From assembly GCF_027622945.1 (NCBI RefSeq), contig NZ_JAPZVQ010000011.1, forward strand, positions 108,569 to 172,568: a DNA stretch of 64,000 nt, written 5' to 3'. This DNA comes from Glycomyces lechevalierae. GTDB taxonomy: Bacteria; Actinomycetota; Actinomycetes; Mycobacteriales; Micromonosporaceae. Within the stretch, counting starts at the first letter, position 1, and each line of letters begins with the position of its first letter. Below, one piece after another: positions 1 to 7,518 of this stretch. The notes under the pieces are model-generated. The model was not told the origin of the DNA, searched no databases, and saw only the letters and a list, made by a program, of their open reading frames with translations. The translations under genes were made by a program, and so were the position numbers.

Positions 1-4
1 CACT

Positions 5-71
5 CCCCCCCCAACGTCTTGGGGGCCTCGCCCGCCCGGGGGGGCCCCCCGGGGGGCCCCCCCCCCCCCCG
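5..71. repeat. G/C homopolymer palindromes at the window edge
   Basis: The first 71 bases are almost pure G and C. Positions 8-14 and 19-25 pair as a 7-bp hairpin around CGTC. Positions 38-44 (7 G), 45-50 (6 C), 51-56 (6 G) and 57-70 (14 C) form stacked self-complementary runs. This could be a terminator for a gene to the left, but runs like these also stop polymerases and assemblers, so a contig end or a sequence error here is equally possible. Confidence 0.5.
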
Positions 72-119
72 CCCCTTGAACGTTTGTTCACCGCATTCGA
101 CGCGAGGGATACTCGCCCC

Positions 120-815
120 GTGCCTCCCCGCTTCCTCCCCGAACGCGACCGCGACATCTGGCGCGACGCCCTCGCCATGTCGATCGGCATCTGCATCGTC
201 GGCGTCTCCTTCGGCGCCCTGGCCACCTCGGCCGGGCTGCCCTGGTGGATCCCGGTCGCCATGTCCTTCCTGACCTTCGCGGCCACCTCCCAGTTCGCGA
301 TGCTCGCCGTCGTCACCGCCGGCGGCGGCGTGCTCGCCGGCCTCGCCGCGGGCGTGCTCGTCCACCTGCGCCACACCCCGTACGGGCTCGCCGTCGGGAA
401 CCTGTACTGGGACAAGTGGTGGACGCGGATCCTCGGCACGTTCATGCTCATCGACCAGTCGACGGCGTTCGCGCTCGCCGCGGGCGACGACCGCCGCAGG
501 GCCAAGGCCGCGTACTGGATCACCTCGTCGATCATGTTCGTCGCGTGGAACGTCGGCACGGTCGTGGGCGTCCTCGCGGGCGGCTTCATCCCCGACCCGG
601 ACGTGTTCGGGCTCGACGCCGCGTTCCCCGCGCTGCTGCTCGCACTCGTCATGCCCGCGTTGAAGGACCGCGACACGCTCCTGGCCGCGCTCGTCGGCGC
701 CGCGATCGCCGCCGCCACCGCGCCGTTCCTGCCCACCGGCGTCCCGGTCCTGCTGGCCCTCGCCGGGCTCCTCGCGACCTGGCCGCGCCGCAAACCGAAG
801 GAGGACGCGGCATGA
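120..815 (+). CDS. azlC: AzlC family amino-acid exporter, large subunit
   Basis: A 231-residue multi-spanning membrane protein of the AzlC/BrnF family, the large subunit of two-component exporters for branched-chain amino acids (with AzlD/BrnE). Visible family features are the N-terminal RDIWRDALAMS stretch, LPWWIPVAMS, the small-residue TM segments, HLRHTPYGLAVGNLYW, and D-WWTRILGTF. The GTG at 120 is preferred over a TTG at 84 because the paralogue at 1153 starts at the equivalent place and both have a TACTCG box just upstream. Its stop overlaps the azlD start by 4 nt (ATGA), so the two are probably translationally coupled. Substrate is inferred from family only. Confidence 0.85.
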   Translation: MPPRFLPERDRDIWRDALAMSIGICIVGVSFGALATSAGLPWWIPVAMSFLTFAATSQFAMLAVVTAGGGVLAGLAAGVLVHLRHTPYGLAVGNLYWDKWWTRILGTFMLIDQSTAFALAAGDDRRRAKAAYWITSSIMFVAWNVGTVVGVLAGGFIPDPDVFGLDAAFPALLLALVMPALKDRDTLLAALVGAAIAAATAPFLPTGVPVLLALAGLLATWPRRKPKEDAA

Positions 816-1120
816 CCATGACCGCCGTGCTCGCCCTCGCCGTCGGCGTGTTCCTCGTGCGCCTCGCCGGGCCGCTCATGCGCAGCCGCATCAACGTCTC
901 CGAGCGGACCGAGACGCTCATGAAACGCGGCGCGATCGTCGTCCTCGCCGCACTCGTCATCACCGGCGCCCTGTTCGCCGATGGCGGCTTCGCGGGCTGG
1001 GCGCTCCCCGCCGGCGTCCTCGTCGGCGGGCTCCTCGCCTGGCGGCGCGCCCCGATCCTCGTCGTCGTCATCGCCGCCGCCGCGACGACCGCGCTCCTGC
1101 GCCTCGCCGGGATCGCCTGA
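812..1120 (+). CDS. azlD: AzlD family small exporter subunit
   Basis: A 102-residue hydrophobic protein of the AzlD/BrnE family, the small partner of AzlC in branched-chain amino-acid export. It has three to four membrane segments, the family-typical RLAGPLMRSR after the first helix, and a WALPAGVLVGG loop before the last helices. The start ATG overlaps the azlC stop (ATGA); a second ATG at 818 is possible. It serves as the intact reference against which the frameshift in the second azlD copy is seen. Confidence 0.85.
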   Translation: MTMTAVLALAVGVFLVRLAGPLMRSRINVSERTETLMKRGAIVVLAALVITGALFADGGFAGWALPAGVLVGGLLAWRRAPILVVVIAAAATTALLRLAGIA

Positions 1121-1152
1121 TTCAACCTCCGCCCGACGGGTACTCGGGCGCG

Positions 1153-1857
1153 ATGCGTGCCCGCAACGGCCTCACCGCGCTCATCGGCCGCGACCTGCTG
1201 CGCGACACCGCCGCCTACAGCGTCGGCATCGCCGTCGCCGGCGCGTCCTTCGCCGCGCTCGCCACCGCGCAGGGGCTCCCCTGGTGGATCACCCTCGCCA
1301 TGTCGATGCTCGTGTACGCCGGGACCGCCCAGTTCGCGGCCATCGGCGTCGCCGCCGCCGGGGGCGGGCCCGCGGCCGTCCTCGCGACCGGCCTGATCCT
1401 CAACCTCCGCCACCTCCCCTACGGGATGGCCGTCGGGCACCTCTACTGGGACCGCTGGTGGACCCGGCTGCTCGGCACGCACAACCTGCTCGACACGACG
1501 ACCGCGTTCGCGCTCGCCGAAGCGGACCCGCGGCGCGCCAGGATCGCGTACTGGACGACCGGCGCGGGGAACTTCGCCGCATCGGCGGCCGGCAACGTCG
1601 TCGGCATCGCCGCCGGGCGGCAGATCGCCGACCCGGCCGCACTCGGGCTCGACGCGGCGCTCCCCGCGATCGTCCTGGCCCTCGTCCTGCCGTCCCTCAA
1701 GGAGAAGAGCACGCTGCTCGCGGCGCTGACGGGCGCGGCGATCGCCCTGGCCGCGAGTCCGTTCCTGCCCGCCGGGATCCCGGTGCTGCTGGCCCTCGCC
1801 GGGCTCGTGTTCGCCTGGCCGAGCGGGGAGACCGAACCGGAGGAGGCCGAACGGTGA
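1153..1857 (+). CDS. azlC: AzlC family amino-acid exporter, second copy
   Basis: A 234-residue AzlC paralogue starting 32 nt after the first azlCD pair and similar to it along its full length (LPWWITLAMSML, LRHLPYGMAVGHLYW, DRWWTRLLGTHN, and the closing LLALAGLVFAWP). It is probably the product of a tandem duplication of the azlCD pair. The stop overlaps the start of the second azlD by 4 nt (GTGA). Whether this copy works alone is doubtful, because its azlD partner carries a frameshift. Confidence 0.85.
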   Translation: MRARNGLTALIGRDLLRDTAAYSVGIAVAGASFAALATAQGLPWWITLAMSMLVYAGTAQFAAIGVAAAGGGPAAVLATGLILNLRHLPYGMAVGHLYWDRWWTRLLGTHNLLDTTTAFALAEADPRRARIAYWTTGAGNFAASAAGNVVGIAAGRQIADPAALGLDAALPAIVLALVLPSLKEKSTLLAALTGAAIALAASPFLPAGIPVLLALAGLVFAWPSGETEPEEAER

Positions 1858-2161
1858 GCATCTGGACGGTGCTGGCGCTGGCGGTCGGCACGTTCGCGAT
1901 CCGGTACGCCGGGCCGCTGCTGCGCGACCGCGTGGCGATCTCGAAGCGCACCGAGACGTTCCTGAACCGGGCCGCCACGGTCGTGCTCGTGGCGCTGGTG
2001 GCGACCTCCGCGATCATGGTCGACGGCGCGTGGGCCGGGTGGGCGCTGCCGGCCGGGGTGCTGGTCGGCGGGTCCTGGCCTGGCGGAAGGCCTCGCTCGC
2101 GGTGGTCGTCATCGCCGCCGCAGCGACCACGGCGCTGCTGCGGCTGGCCGGGATCGCTTGA
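1854..2161 (+). pseudogene. azlD: AzlD small subunit, second copy, frameshifted
   Basis: GTG at 1854 opens a frame reading an AzlD protein (IWTVLALAVGTFAIRYAGP ... WALPAGVLVGG) up to about 2072. There the frame is lost: the intact copy reads GGG CTC CTC GCC TGG, this one reads GGG TCC TGG CCT GG, as if one C had been deleted after 2072. In the next frame the expected C-terminus (LAWRKASLAVVVIAAAATTA, then LLRLAGIA) continues perfectly to a TGA at 2159-2161. The unbroken conservation after the break argues for a very recent mutation or a sequencing error. If real, the original frame runs on with an unrelated tail. Confidence 0.8.
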
Positions 2162-2171
2162 GGCGCACGAG

Positions 2172-2199
2172 AAAGGGCCGCGCGAGACGCGCGGCCCTT
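2172..2199. terminator. Bidirectional hairpin between azlD copy 2 and the surface protein
   Basis: AAGGGCCGCGC and GCGCGGCCCTT pair around a short GAGA-like loop, with A-rich sequence before it and T-containing sequence after it. It sits between two convergent transcription units and can serve both. Confidence 0.75.
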
Positions 2200-2238
2200 C
2201 CCGTTATCGAGTTAGCGGTCCCTCAACGGGAGCCGGTG

Positions 2239-3348
2239 CTACCAGTCCTGCGCGGCGCGGCGGCGGCGCATGATCAGGAAGATCGCGGCTGCGGCCACGA
2301 TGAGCGCGGCGGCCGAGCCCAGCATGATCGTCATCGAGCTACCCGTGGTGGGGAGCTGCGGCTGCGCCGACGGGGTGTCGCTCGGCGAGGGGGTCTCCTC
2401 GTCGCACGGCAGCCAGTAGACGTCGCCGCCGATGGCGTCCTTCGGCGTCTCGACGTAGTAGTTCACCCACAGGTCCTCCTGGCCTTCACCGGAGACCTCG
2501 ACGGTCTCGGACTCGCCCGGGGCGAGGGTGTAGGTCTGGGGGTCTTCGCCGAGGCTGGTCCAGATCTCGAAGTAGGTCTCCTCGCCGTCCTGGGGGACGG
2601 TGAGGGTGAAGGTCAGGCCGTCACAGGTGTCCTCGACCGAGATGTAGGAGCAGAGCGCGTTGTCGTACCACTCGAAGGTGTCGACCAGCTCGCCGTCGAC
2701 GAGGACGTCGACCGAGAGGCCCGCGTCAGCGTCTTCGACGTAGAAGTACCAGCCGAAGCCCTCTTCGACCTCGGGGGTGTAGCTCTCCTCTTCGCCGTCG
2801 CTCGAGACGAAGGTGAACTCCGCCAGGGCGTCGGGGTTGAGGTTGTCGGCCCAGACCCAGATGCCGGCGCAGTCCACGTCGCTGTCGATCGAGAACTCGG
2901 GCTCGGGCTCGGCCGGGGGCTCCTCGGAGCAGCCGCCTTCGGGCTGGGAGACGATGGCCGCGCCACCGGTCTCGATGACCCCGTTCGACCACTCGACCGT
3001 GAGCTCGAGGCTCGCGGTGTCGACGTCGGCGGGGAGGATCTGGGTGCCCTTGAGGGTGTCGGCGGCGTCGATGGCGGGAAGCGCCGCGCCTTCGGCGAAC
3101 AGGTCGCCGGAGACTTCGCCCTCGACCTCCCAGGACTTGACCTTGGCGGTCAGGTCGGCCGGCTTGCCCTGCCAGTCGCCGTCGGTGGCTTCCCAAGTGA
3201 CGGTCCAGGTGCCGTCCTCGTTGCAGGACGAGGTGCCCCAGTACTCAGAGTGGTGGGCTTGGGCGGCGGAAGCGAAGGTGACCGCTCCTGCGAGGCCGAG
3301 GACGACGCTGCCGCTCAGTCCCAGCACCCGCTTGAGGGTACGGTTCAT
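2239..3348 (-). CDS. LPXTG-anchored acidic surface protein
   Basis: A 369-residue secreted protein to be fixed to the cell wall by sortase. The ATG at 3348 follows AGGAG at a good distance. An N-terminal signal peptide (basic start, then a hydrophobic stretch ending ASAAQA) is followed by a very acidic ectodomain rich in D, E, W and Y with several cysteines that may pair. A Pro/Ser/Thr stretch then leads to LPTTG, a hydrophobic helix and an RRRR tail, the complete cell-wall sorting signal. The ectodomain matches nothing I recognise. No sortase gene is in the window. Longer upstream extensions of the frame lack a signal-peptide start and are rejected. Confidence 0.85.
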   Translation of the reverse strand: MNRTLKRVLGLSGSVVLGLAGAVTFASAAQAHHSEYWGTSSCNEDGTWTVTWEATDGDWQGKPADLTAKVKSWEVEGEVSGDLFAEGAALPAIDAADTLKGTQILPADVDTASLELTVEWSNGVIETGGAAIVSQPEGGCSEEPPAEPEPEFSIDSDVDCAGIWVWADNLNPDALAEFTFVSSDGEEESYTPEVEEGFGWYFYVEDADAGLSVDVLVDGELVDTFEWYDNALCSYISVEDTCDGLTFTLTVPQDGEETYFEIWTSLGEDPQTYTLAPGESETVEVSGEGQEDLWVNYYVETPKDAIGGDVYWLPCDEETPSPSDTPSAQPQLPTTGSSMTIMLGSAAALIVAAAAIFLIMRRRRAAQDW

Positions 3349-3605
3349 GGTTCTCCTAAGGATGGCAATTGCATTGGGGGGATTGGAAGCCGCGCGGCCG
3401 AGGATGTGAGCGCTCGACCGGCTTCGGCAACTTACCAAAAGAGACACGCCGCAATGCGAGGAGAGGTCGCATAACGATCGCATAACGGGACGGGCGCGGC
3501 CGCGAGTGACTCGATGAGACCCGAAGGGGCGCAGTGAAACGCCTGGCCGCGCAGGGAAACGACCGGCGGCGCGGCAAACGGCTGAAACAGCCGGGGCGCA
3601 GCGAA
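3349..3605. other. Non-coding stretch with an 11-bp tandem repeat
   Basis: No convincing gene. TCGCATAACG occurs at 3467-3476 and again at 3478-3487, one helical turn apart, about 120 bp before the start of the surface-protein gene. This could be an operator or part of its promoter. The rest is ordinary GC-rich sequence. Confidence 0.4.
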
Positions 3606-3629
3606 ACGGCCGGGCTCGCGCCCGGCCGT
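3606..3629 (-). terminator. Hairpin after the sugar-binding lipoprotein gene
   Basis: ACGGCCGGGC and GCCCGGCCGT form a perfect stem with a 4-nt loop, 26 nt beyond the stop of the gene on the minus strand. There is little T-tract, as is usual in this kind of genome. Confidence 0.65.
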
Positions 3630-3654
3630 GGAGGACTCGTCGCTTTCGGGACGG

Positions 3655-4764
3655 TCAGCCCTCGTCGTCGGGGGCGTCGTCGATGCCCTCCTCGGTGGCG
3701 TAGCCGGAGTCGACCACGATCTCCTGGTAGTTCTCGGCGGTCACGTCCACCGGGTCGAGCAGGTAGGACGGGACGAACTTGAACCCGTTGTCGTACGTGC
3801 CGAGGTCGTTCACGTCCGGGGTCGAGCCCTCGACGATCGACTGCACCATCTTCACGGCGACCTCGGCGAGCAGGCGGGTGTCCTTGAAGACCGTCTCCGA
3901 CTGGCCGGTGCCCTCCTTGATCGCCTTGAGCGACCGCAGCTCGGCGTCCTGGCCGGTGATGACCGGGAAGTCGTCCGAGCCGGGCTCGTAGTCGGCGGCG
4001 ACCAGCGCCTCGACGATGCCGCGGCTGATGCCGTCGTACGGCGAGAGCACGGCGTGCAGCGGGCGGTCCTGGTAGAACTCCTCGAGCAGCCCGGTCATGC
4101 GGTCCCGCGCGACCTCGCGGCTCCACTTGTCCGTGGAGGTGGGCTCGAGCTCGGTCTGGTTGGAGGGGATGACGACCGCGCCGCTGTAGATGTAGGGCTC
4201 GAGGGTGTCGAGGCCGCCCTGGAAGAAGTACTGCGAGTTGTTGTCGTCCAGGGACCCGGCGAACAACTCGATGTTGAACGTCTCGCCGGTGTTCTGGTCG
4301 AGGCCGAGCTTGGAGATGATGTGCTTGGCCTGCAGCACGCCGACCTGGTTGTTGTCGAACGAGGCGTAGTAGTCGACGTCGGGGGTCTCGAGGATGAGGC
4401 GGTCGTACGAGATGATCGTGACCCCCTTGTCCTTGGCATGGCTCAGGACCTCGCCCAGGGAGGTGTTGCCGATGGCGGCGACGATCAGGAACTCCACGCC
4501 CTTGTCGATCATCGACTGGATCTGGCGGACCTGGGTGGGGATGTCGTCCTCGCCGTTCTCCAGGATCGTCTTGTAGCCGAGGGCCTGCAGCCGCTTCTCC
4601 AGGTCGGCGCCCTCCAGCACCCACCGGTCGGAGGTGGTGGTGGGCATGGCGATGCCCGTGTAGCCCGTGAGCTTGTCCGACTCCTCGCCAGCGCCGCAGG
4701 CGGCGAGCGATACGGCTGCGACGCCTGCCGATCCGTACAGCAGGCCGCGACGACTGAGGTGCAT
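3655..4764 (-). CDS. Sugar ABC transporter substrate-binding lipoprotein (ChvE/XylF type)
   Basis: A 369-residue periplasmic-binding-protein fold of the xylose/multiple-sugar class (PF13407-like). The ATG at 4764 follows AAGGAG. The signal has twin arginines (SRRGLL) and a lipobox LAAC with the acylated Cys at residue 23, so Tat export and lipid anchoring are likely. Family-typical pieces are GYTGIAMPT at the mature N-terminus, VEFLIVAAIG, ISYDRLIL, FDNNQVGVLQ, the late ITGQDAE segment and NGFKFVPSYLLDPV. It would deliver a sugar to an ABC permease, but no permease or ATPase gene is adjacent, so it either works with a distant transporter or acts as a sensor. A GC hairpin follows the stop. Confidence 0.85.
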   Translation of the reverse strand: MHLSRRGLLYGSAGVAAVSLAACGAGEESDKLTGYTGIAMPTTTSDRWVLEGADLEKRLQALGYKTILENGEDDIPTQVRQIQSMIDKGVEFLIVAAIGNTSLGEVLSHAKDKGVTIISYDRLILETPDVDYYASFDNNQVGVLQAKHIISKLGLDQNTGETFNIELFAGSLDDNNSQYFFQGGLDTLEPYIYSGAVVIPSNQTELEPTSTDKWSREVARDRMTGLLEEFYQDRPLHAVLSPYDGISRGIVEALVAADYEPGSDDFPVITGQDAELRSLKAIKEGTGQSETVFKDTRLLAEVAVKMVQSIVEGSTPDVNDLGTYDNGFKFVPSYLLDPVDVTAENYQEIVVDSGYATEEGIDDAPDDEG

Positions 4765-5079
4765 GGGGGAAGTACTCCTTCGTACAGGTGAGGGGGTTGG
4801 ATCACACCCTCGAAATTTACACGAGTGGAAACTCGCCAAATCGGGTCATTCCGTGATCGAACCGTGTCCTGGAAGGAGGGACGAAACGGGATTCGCAGGC
4901 GCATCGACGCCTTATTACCCCGCTGCGTTCAAGGACCGTGTCCGGCGATTTCGCGGTATTCCCAATCGAACGTAGAACCCTCCTGTAACACGGTTCCCGG
5001 CGGCCCCCGCGCAAAGCGACGGGACTCGCTCCCACTTAGATGCGGTGATCACCGTCGATATGTCCGGGCGCGGACCGCA
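4765..5079. other. Divergent non-coding region, relatively AT-rich
   Basis: Separates the sugar-binding lipoprotein and the metallo-hydrolase. CGAGT-GGAA-ACTCG at 4820-4833 is a small perfect hairpin in the leader of the lipoprotein gene. No open frame with a ribosome-binding site was convincing. The promoter of the lipoprotein must lie here but no clear -35/-10 pair stands out. Confidence 0.4.
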
Positions 5080-5085
5080 TACCAT
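5080..5085 (+). promoter_or_regulatory. -10 box TACCAT for a leaderless transcript
   Basis: TACCAT ends 7 nt before the ATG at 5093, matching TANNNT; transcription would start at or next to the start codon. No Shine-Dalgarno sequence is present. Confidence 0.55.
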
Positions 5086-5092
5086 TGCGCCC

Positions 5093-5998
5093 ATGAGTGA
5101 TCGGTGGATCGAAGTGGCCCCCCGCGTGTGGGTGCGGCGCCTGGAGGAACTGGACCAGTCCGTGGGGCTGGTCATCGGCGACGAGTGCTGCCTGGTGATC
5201 GACACGGGCATCAGCGCCGAGTCCGGGTTCGCCCTCGCCACGGCCGTGCGCGAGAAGACGGACCTGCCGTGGCAGGTCGCGTACACGCACGACCACTTCG
5301 ACCACTGGTTCGGGACGTCCGCGTTCGGGGAGTCCGCGATCTGGGCCGTCGGGGACGGCGCGCACTACGTGAGCGTCGGCGACGAGCAGCGCAAGGCCTG
5401 GGCCGCCCGGTACCGCCGGGAGGGCCGGGAGGAGGACGCGCGGCGCATCGGCGCCACGAAGCTCGTGCCGCCGAACTGCCGCGTGAGCGGCGCGATCGGG
5501 CTCGACCTGGGCGGTCGCACCGTGGTGCTGCGCCAGGTCGGCTTGGCGCACAGCGACAACGACATGGTCGTCGAGGTGCCCGACGCGGGCGTCCTGTTCG
5601 CCGGGGACCTGCTGGAGAACGGCGCGCCGCCGTCCTACGACGGGGCGTTCCCGTACGAGTGGCCGCAGGCCGTCGAGTACCTGCTGAGCTGGAAGCCCGC
5701 GATCGTGGTCCCCGGGCACGGCGACCCGGCGGACTACTGGTGGGCGCGGGCGCAGGCGCGCGACCTCGCCGAGATCGCGCGGCTCTGCGGCGAGGTGGCG
5801 CAGGGGTTCCTCTCTGAGGAAGAGGCCTTGGCGCACAACCCGTTCGGCGAGGCGGTCATGCGCACGGCCCTCGACCGCTGCAAGGCCCTGGCCCCGGCCG
5901 CGCCCGAGCCGCAGGCGCCCGCGGCGGCGCCGACGCCTCCGCCGCCGGCGGTCGTGTACGAGGTCTTCGACTACAGCGTGGACCTCACGCAGCGCTAA
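5093..5998 (+). CDS. Metallo-beta-lactamase fold hydrolase
   Basis: A 301-residue member of the metallo-beta-lactamase superfamily. The zinc-binding HxHxDH motif is present as HDHFDH at residues 66-71, with the preceding strand VIDTGI and later LAHSDNDMVVEV and VVPGHGDP supplying further metal ligands. The substrate cannot be told from sequence; thioesterase, lactonase or glyoxalase-like activity are all possible. The ATG at 5093 is chosen because of a TACCAT box 7 nt upstream. The last 60 residues are Pro/Ala-rich and end with an unusual VFDYSVDLTQR tail. The gene runs into the convergent marR with a 4-nt overlap in which both stops share CTAA. Confidence 0.8.
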   Translation: MSDRWIEVAPRVWVRRLEELDQSVGLVIGDECCLVIDTGISAESGFALATAVREKTDLPWQVAYTHDHFDHWFGTSAFGESAIWAVGDGAHYVSVGDEQRKAWAARYRREGREEDARRIGATKLVPPNCRVSGAIGLDLGGRTVVLRQVGLAHSDNDMVVEVPDAGVLFAGDLLENGAPPSYDGAFPYEWPQAVEYLLSWKPAIVVPGHGDPADYWWARAQARDLAEIARLCGEVAQGFLSEEEALAHNPFGEAVMRTALDRCKALAPAAPEPQAPAAAPTPPPPAVVYEVFDYSVDLTQR

Positions 5999-6510
5999 TC
6001 CCCGAACGGCTGGTCCTCGAATCCGAGGTGGAGCTTGCGCAGGAGCGCGCCGAGCTGGGCGCGCTCCGCTTCGGTGAGCACTGACAGCGTCTCGAGTTGC
6101 AGGTCGATGCCGGTGCGCACGGCCTCCTCGATGACCTCGCGGCCGCGTTCGGTCATGCGCACCTTCAGGCCGCGCCGGTCCGCCGGGTCGGGCAGCCGCT
6201 CGACGAACCCGGCGGCCTCAAGTTTGTCGAGCCGCCCGGTGAGTCCGCCGGAACTGAGCATCAGGGTCGCCCCGATCTCCTTGGGCGAGAGCGTGAACGG
6301 CTCCCCTGAGCGCCGGATCGAGGCGAGCACGTCGAACTCGTTGCGGCCGAGTCCCTGCTGCGCCCGCAGCTCGTGGAGGCGCGCGCCGAGCTTCTGCGAG
6401 ATCCGGTGGATGCGCCCGTAGAGGGCCATGGACTCGAGCTCGAGGTCGGGCAGCTCGCGGTGCCACTGCGCGACGATCCTGTCAACGGCGTCTTCGGTCA
6501 TGCCGGTCAT
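5995..6510 (-). CDS. MarR family transcription regulator
   Basis: A 171-residue winged-helix regulator. Helices around RIHRISQKLGARL lead into the DNA-binding part: EFDVLASIR, LSPKEIGATLMLSSGGLTGRLDKLEAAGFVERLPDPADRRG, the typical MarR recognition helix and wing. It is divergent from the DMT exporter gene across a 99-bp AT-rich region with repeated motifs, so it most likely represses that exporter and itself until a ligand binds. Start ATG 6510; a second ATG at 6501 is possible. Its stop overlaps that of the metallo-hydrolase. Confidence 0.85.
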   Translation of the reverse strand: MTGMTEDAVDRIVAQWHRELPDLELESMALYGRIHRISQKLGARLHELRAQQGLGRNEFDVLASIRRSGEPFTLSPKEIGATLMLSSGGLTGRLDKLEAAGFVERLPDPADRRGLKVRMTERGREVIEEAVRTGIDLQLETLSVLTEAERAQLGALLRKLHLGFEDQPFGD

Positions 6511-6609
6511 TATGGCCTGCTCCCGTGATCTAACTCAAGTCCAAGTATCTTGACTAAAAGTATCTTTAGAGTAAGCTACTTCTTGTCAAGCTACTTCAAG
6601 GAGCCCCCG
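6511..6609. promoter_or_regulatory. Divergent marR/exporter promoter region with paired direct repeats
   Basis: The most AT-rich stretch nearby. AAGTATCTT occurs at 6543-6551 and 6558-6566, and AAGCTACTTC at 6573-6582 and 6588-6597, each pair 15 bp apart. TTGACT at 6550-6555 with TAAGCT at 6572-6577 (16-bp spacer) can drive the exporter; TTGACA on the other strand (6589-6584) can serve marR. The repeats overlap both and are good candidates for MarR sites. AAGGAG at 6598-6603 is the exporter ribosome-binding site. Confidence 0.6.
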
Positions 6610-7506
6610 ATGAACCGCAGCACGAAAGACCTCCTCCTCACCGCCCTCGCCCCCGTCATGTGGGGCACCACCTACGTAGTCACCACCGAGTTCCTCCCCG
6701 CCGACCGCCCCTTCCTCACCGCCATGCTCCGCGCACTCCCCGCCGGACTCCTCCTCATACTCCTGTCACGAAGGCTCCCAACCGGATCCTGGTGGTGGAA
6801 GTCCGCCGTCATCGGCACCCTCAACATCGCCGCGTTCTTCGCCCTGCTCTTCATCGCCACCTACCGCCTCCCCGGCGGCGTCGCCGCCGTCGCCGCAGCC
6901 GTCGGCCCCCTCGTCACCGCCGCAGCGACCATGCTGATCCTCCACCAGAAGGTCACCCTCCGCTCCTGGCTCCTCGGCCTCGCCGGCGTCGCGGGCGTCG
7001 CCATGGTCGTCCTCACCGCCGAAGCCCGCCTCGACCTCATCGGCGCCCTCGCCGGCATCGGCGGCGCCGTCTCCATGGCCATCGCCGTCACCCTCACCAA
7101 GCGCTGGGGCATGCCCAAGGAAGCCGGACCGGCCGCCCTCGCCGGGTGGCAGCTCACCGCCGGCGGCCTCCTCCTCATCCCCCTCGCCTTCGCCGCCGAA
7201 GGCGCCATCCCCGCCCTCACCGGCACCAACCTCCTCGGCTACGCCTACCTCGGCCTCATCAACACCGCACTCGGCTACTGGCTCTGGTTCCGCGGCATCG
7301 GACGCCTCTCCGTCGTGCCCCTGAGCTTCCTCGGCCTGCTCTCCCCGCTCACCGCCGCCACCGTCGGCTGGATCGCCCTCGGCCAGACCTTCACGCCCTG
7401 GCAGACCGCGGGCTTCGCTGTGGCGCTGGCCGCCACGGTCGCCGCCCAGCTCCACGCCAAGCCCAAGACCCCTGCCACGCCCGCTCCGCAGCTCGCCCGC
7501 GTCTGA
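6610..7506 (+). CDS. EamA/DMT family exporter
   Basis: A 298-residue drug/metabolite transporter with ten predicted helices in two EamA repeats. The first repeat opens with APVMWGTTYVVTTEFLP; the second contains GYAYLGLINTALGYWLWFRGIGRL and PLSFLGLLSPLTAATVGW, the standard family signature. ATG at 6610 follows AAGGAG. The divergent MarR gene suggests induction by a small-molecule substrate, which cannot be identified. The NAD(P)-binding protein 12 nt downstream is probably in the same operon. Confidence 0.85.
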   Translation: MNRSTKDLLLTALAPVMWGTTYVVTTEFLPADRPFLTAMLRALPAGLLLILLSRRLPTGSWWWKSAVIGTLNIAAFFALLFIATYRLPGGVAAVAAAVGPLVTAAATMLILHQKVTLRSWLLGLAGVAGVAMVVLTAEARLDLIGALAGIGGAVSMAIAVTLTKRWGMPKEAGPAALAGWQLTAGGLLLIPLAFAAEGAIPALTGTNLLGYAYLGLINTALGYWLWFRGIGRLSVVPLSFLGLLSPLTAATVGWIALGQTFTPWQTAGFAVALAATVAAQLHAKPKTPATPAPQLARV

Positions 7507-7518
7507 GAGGAAACCCCA

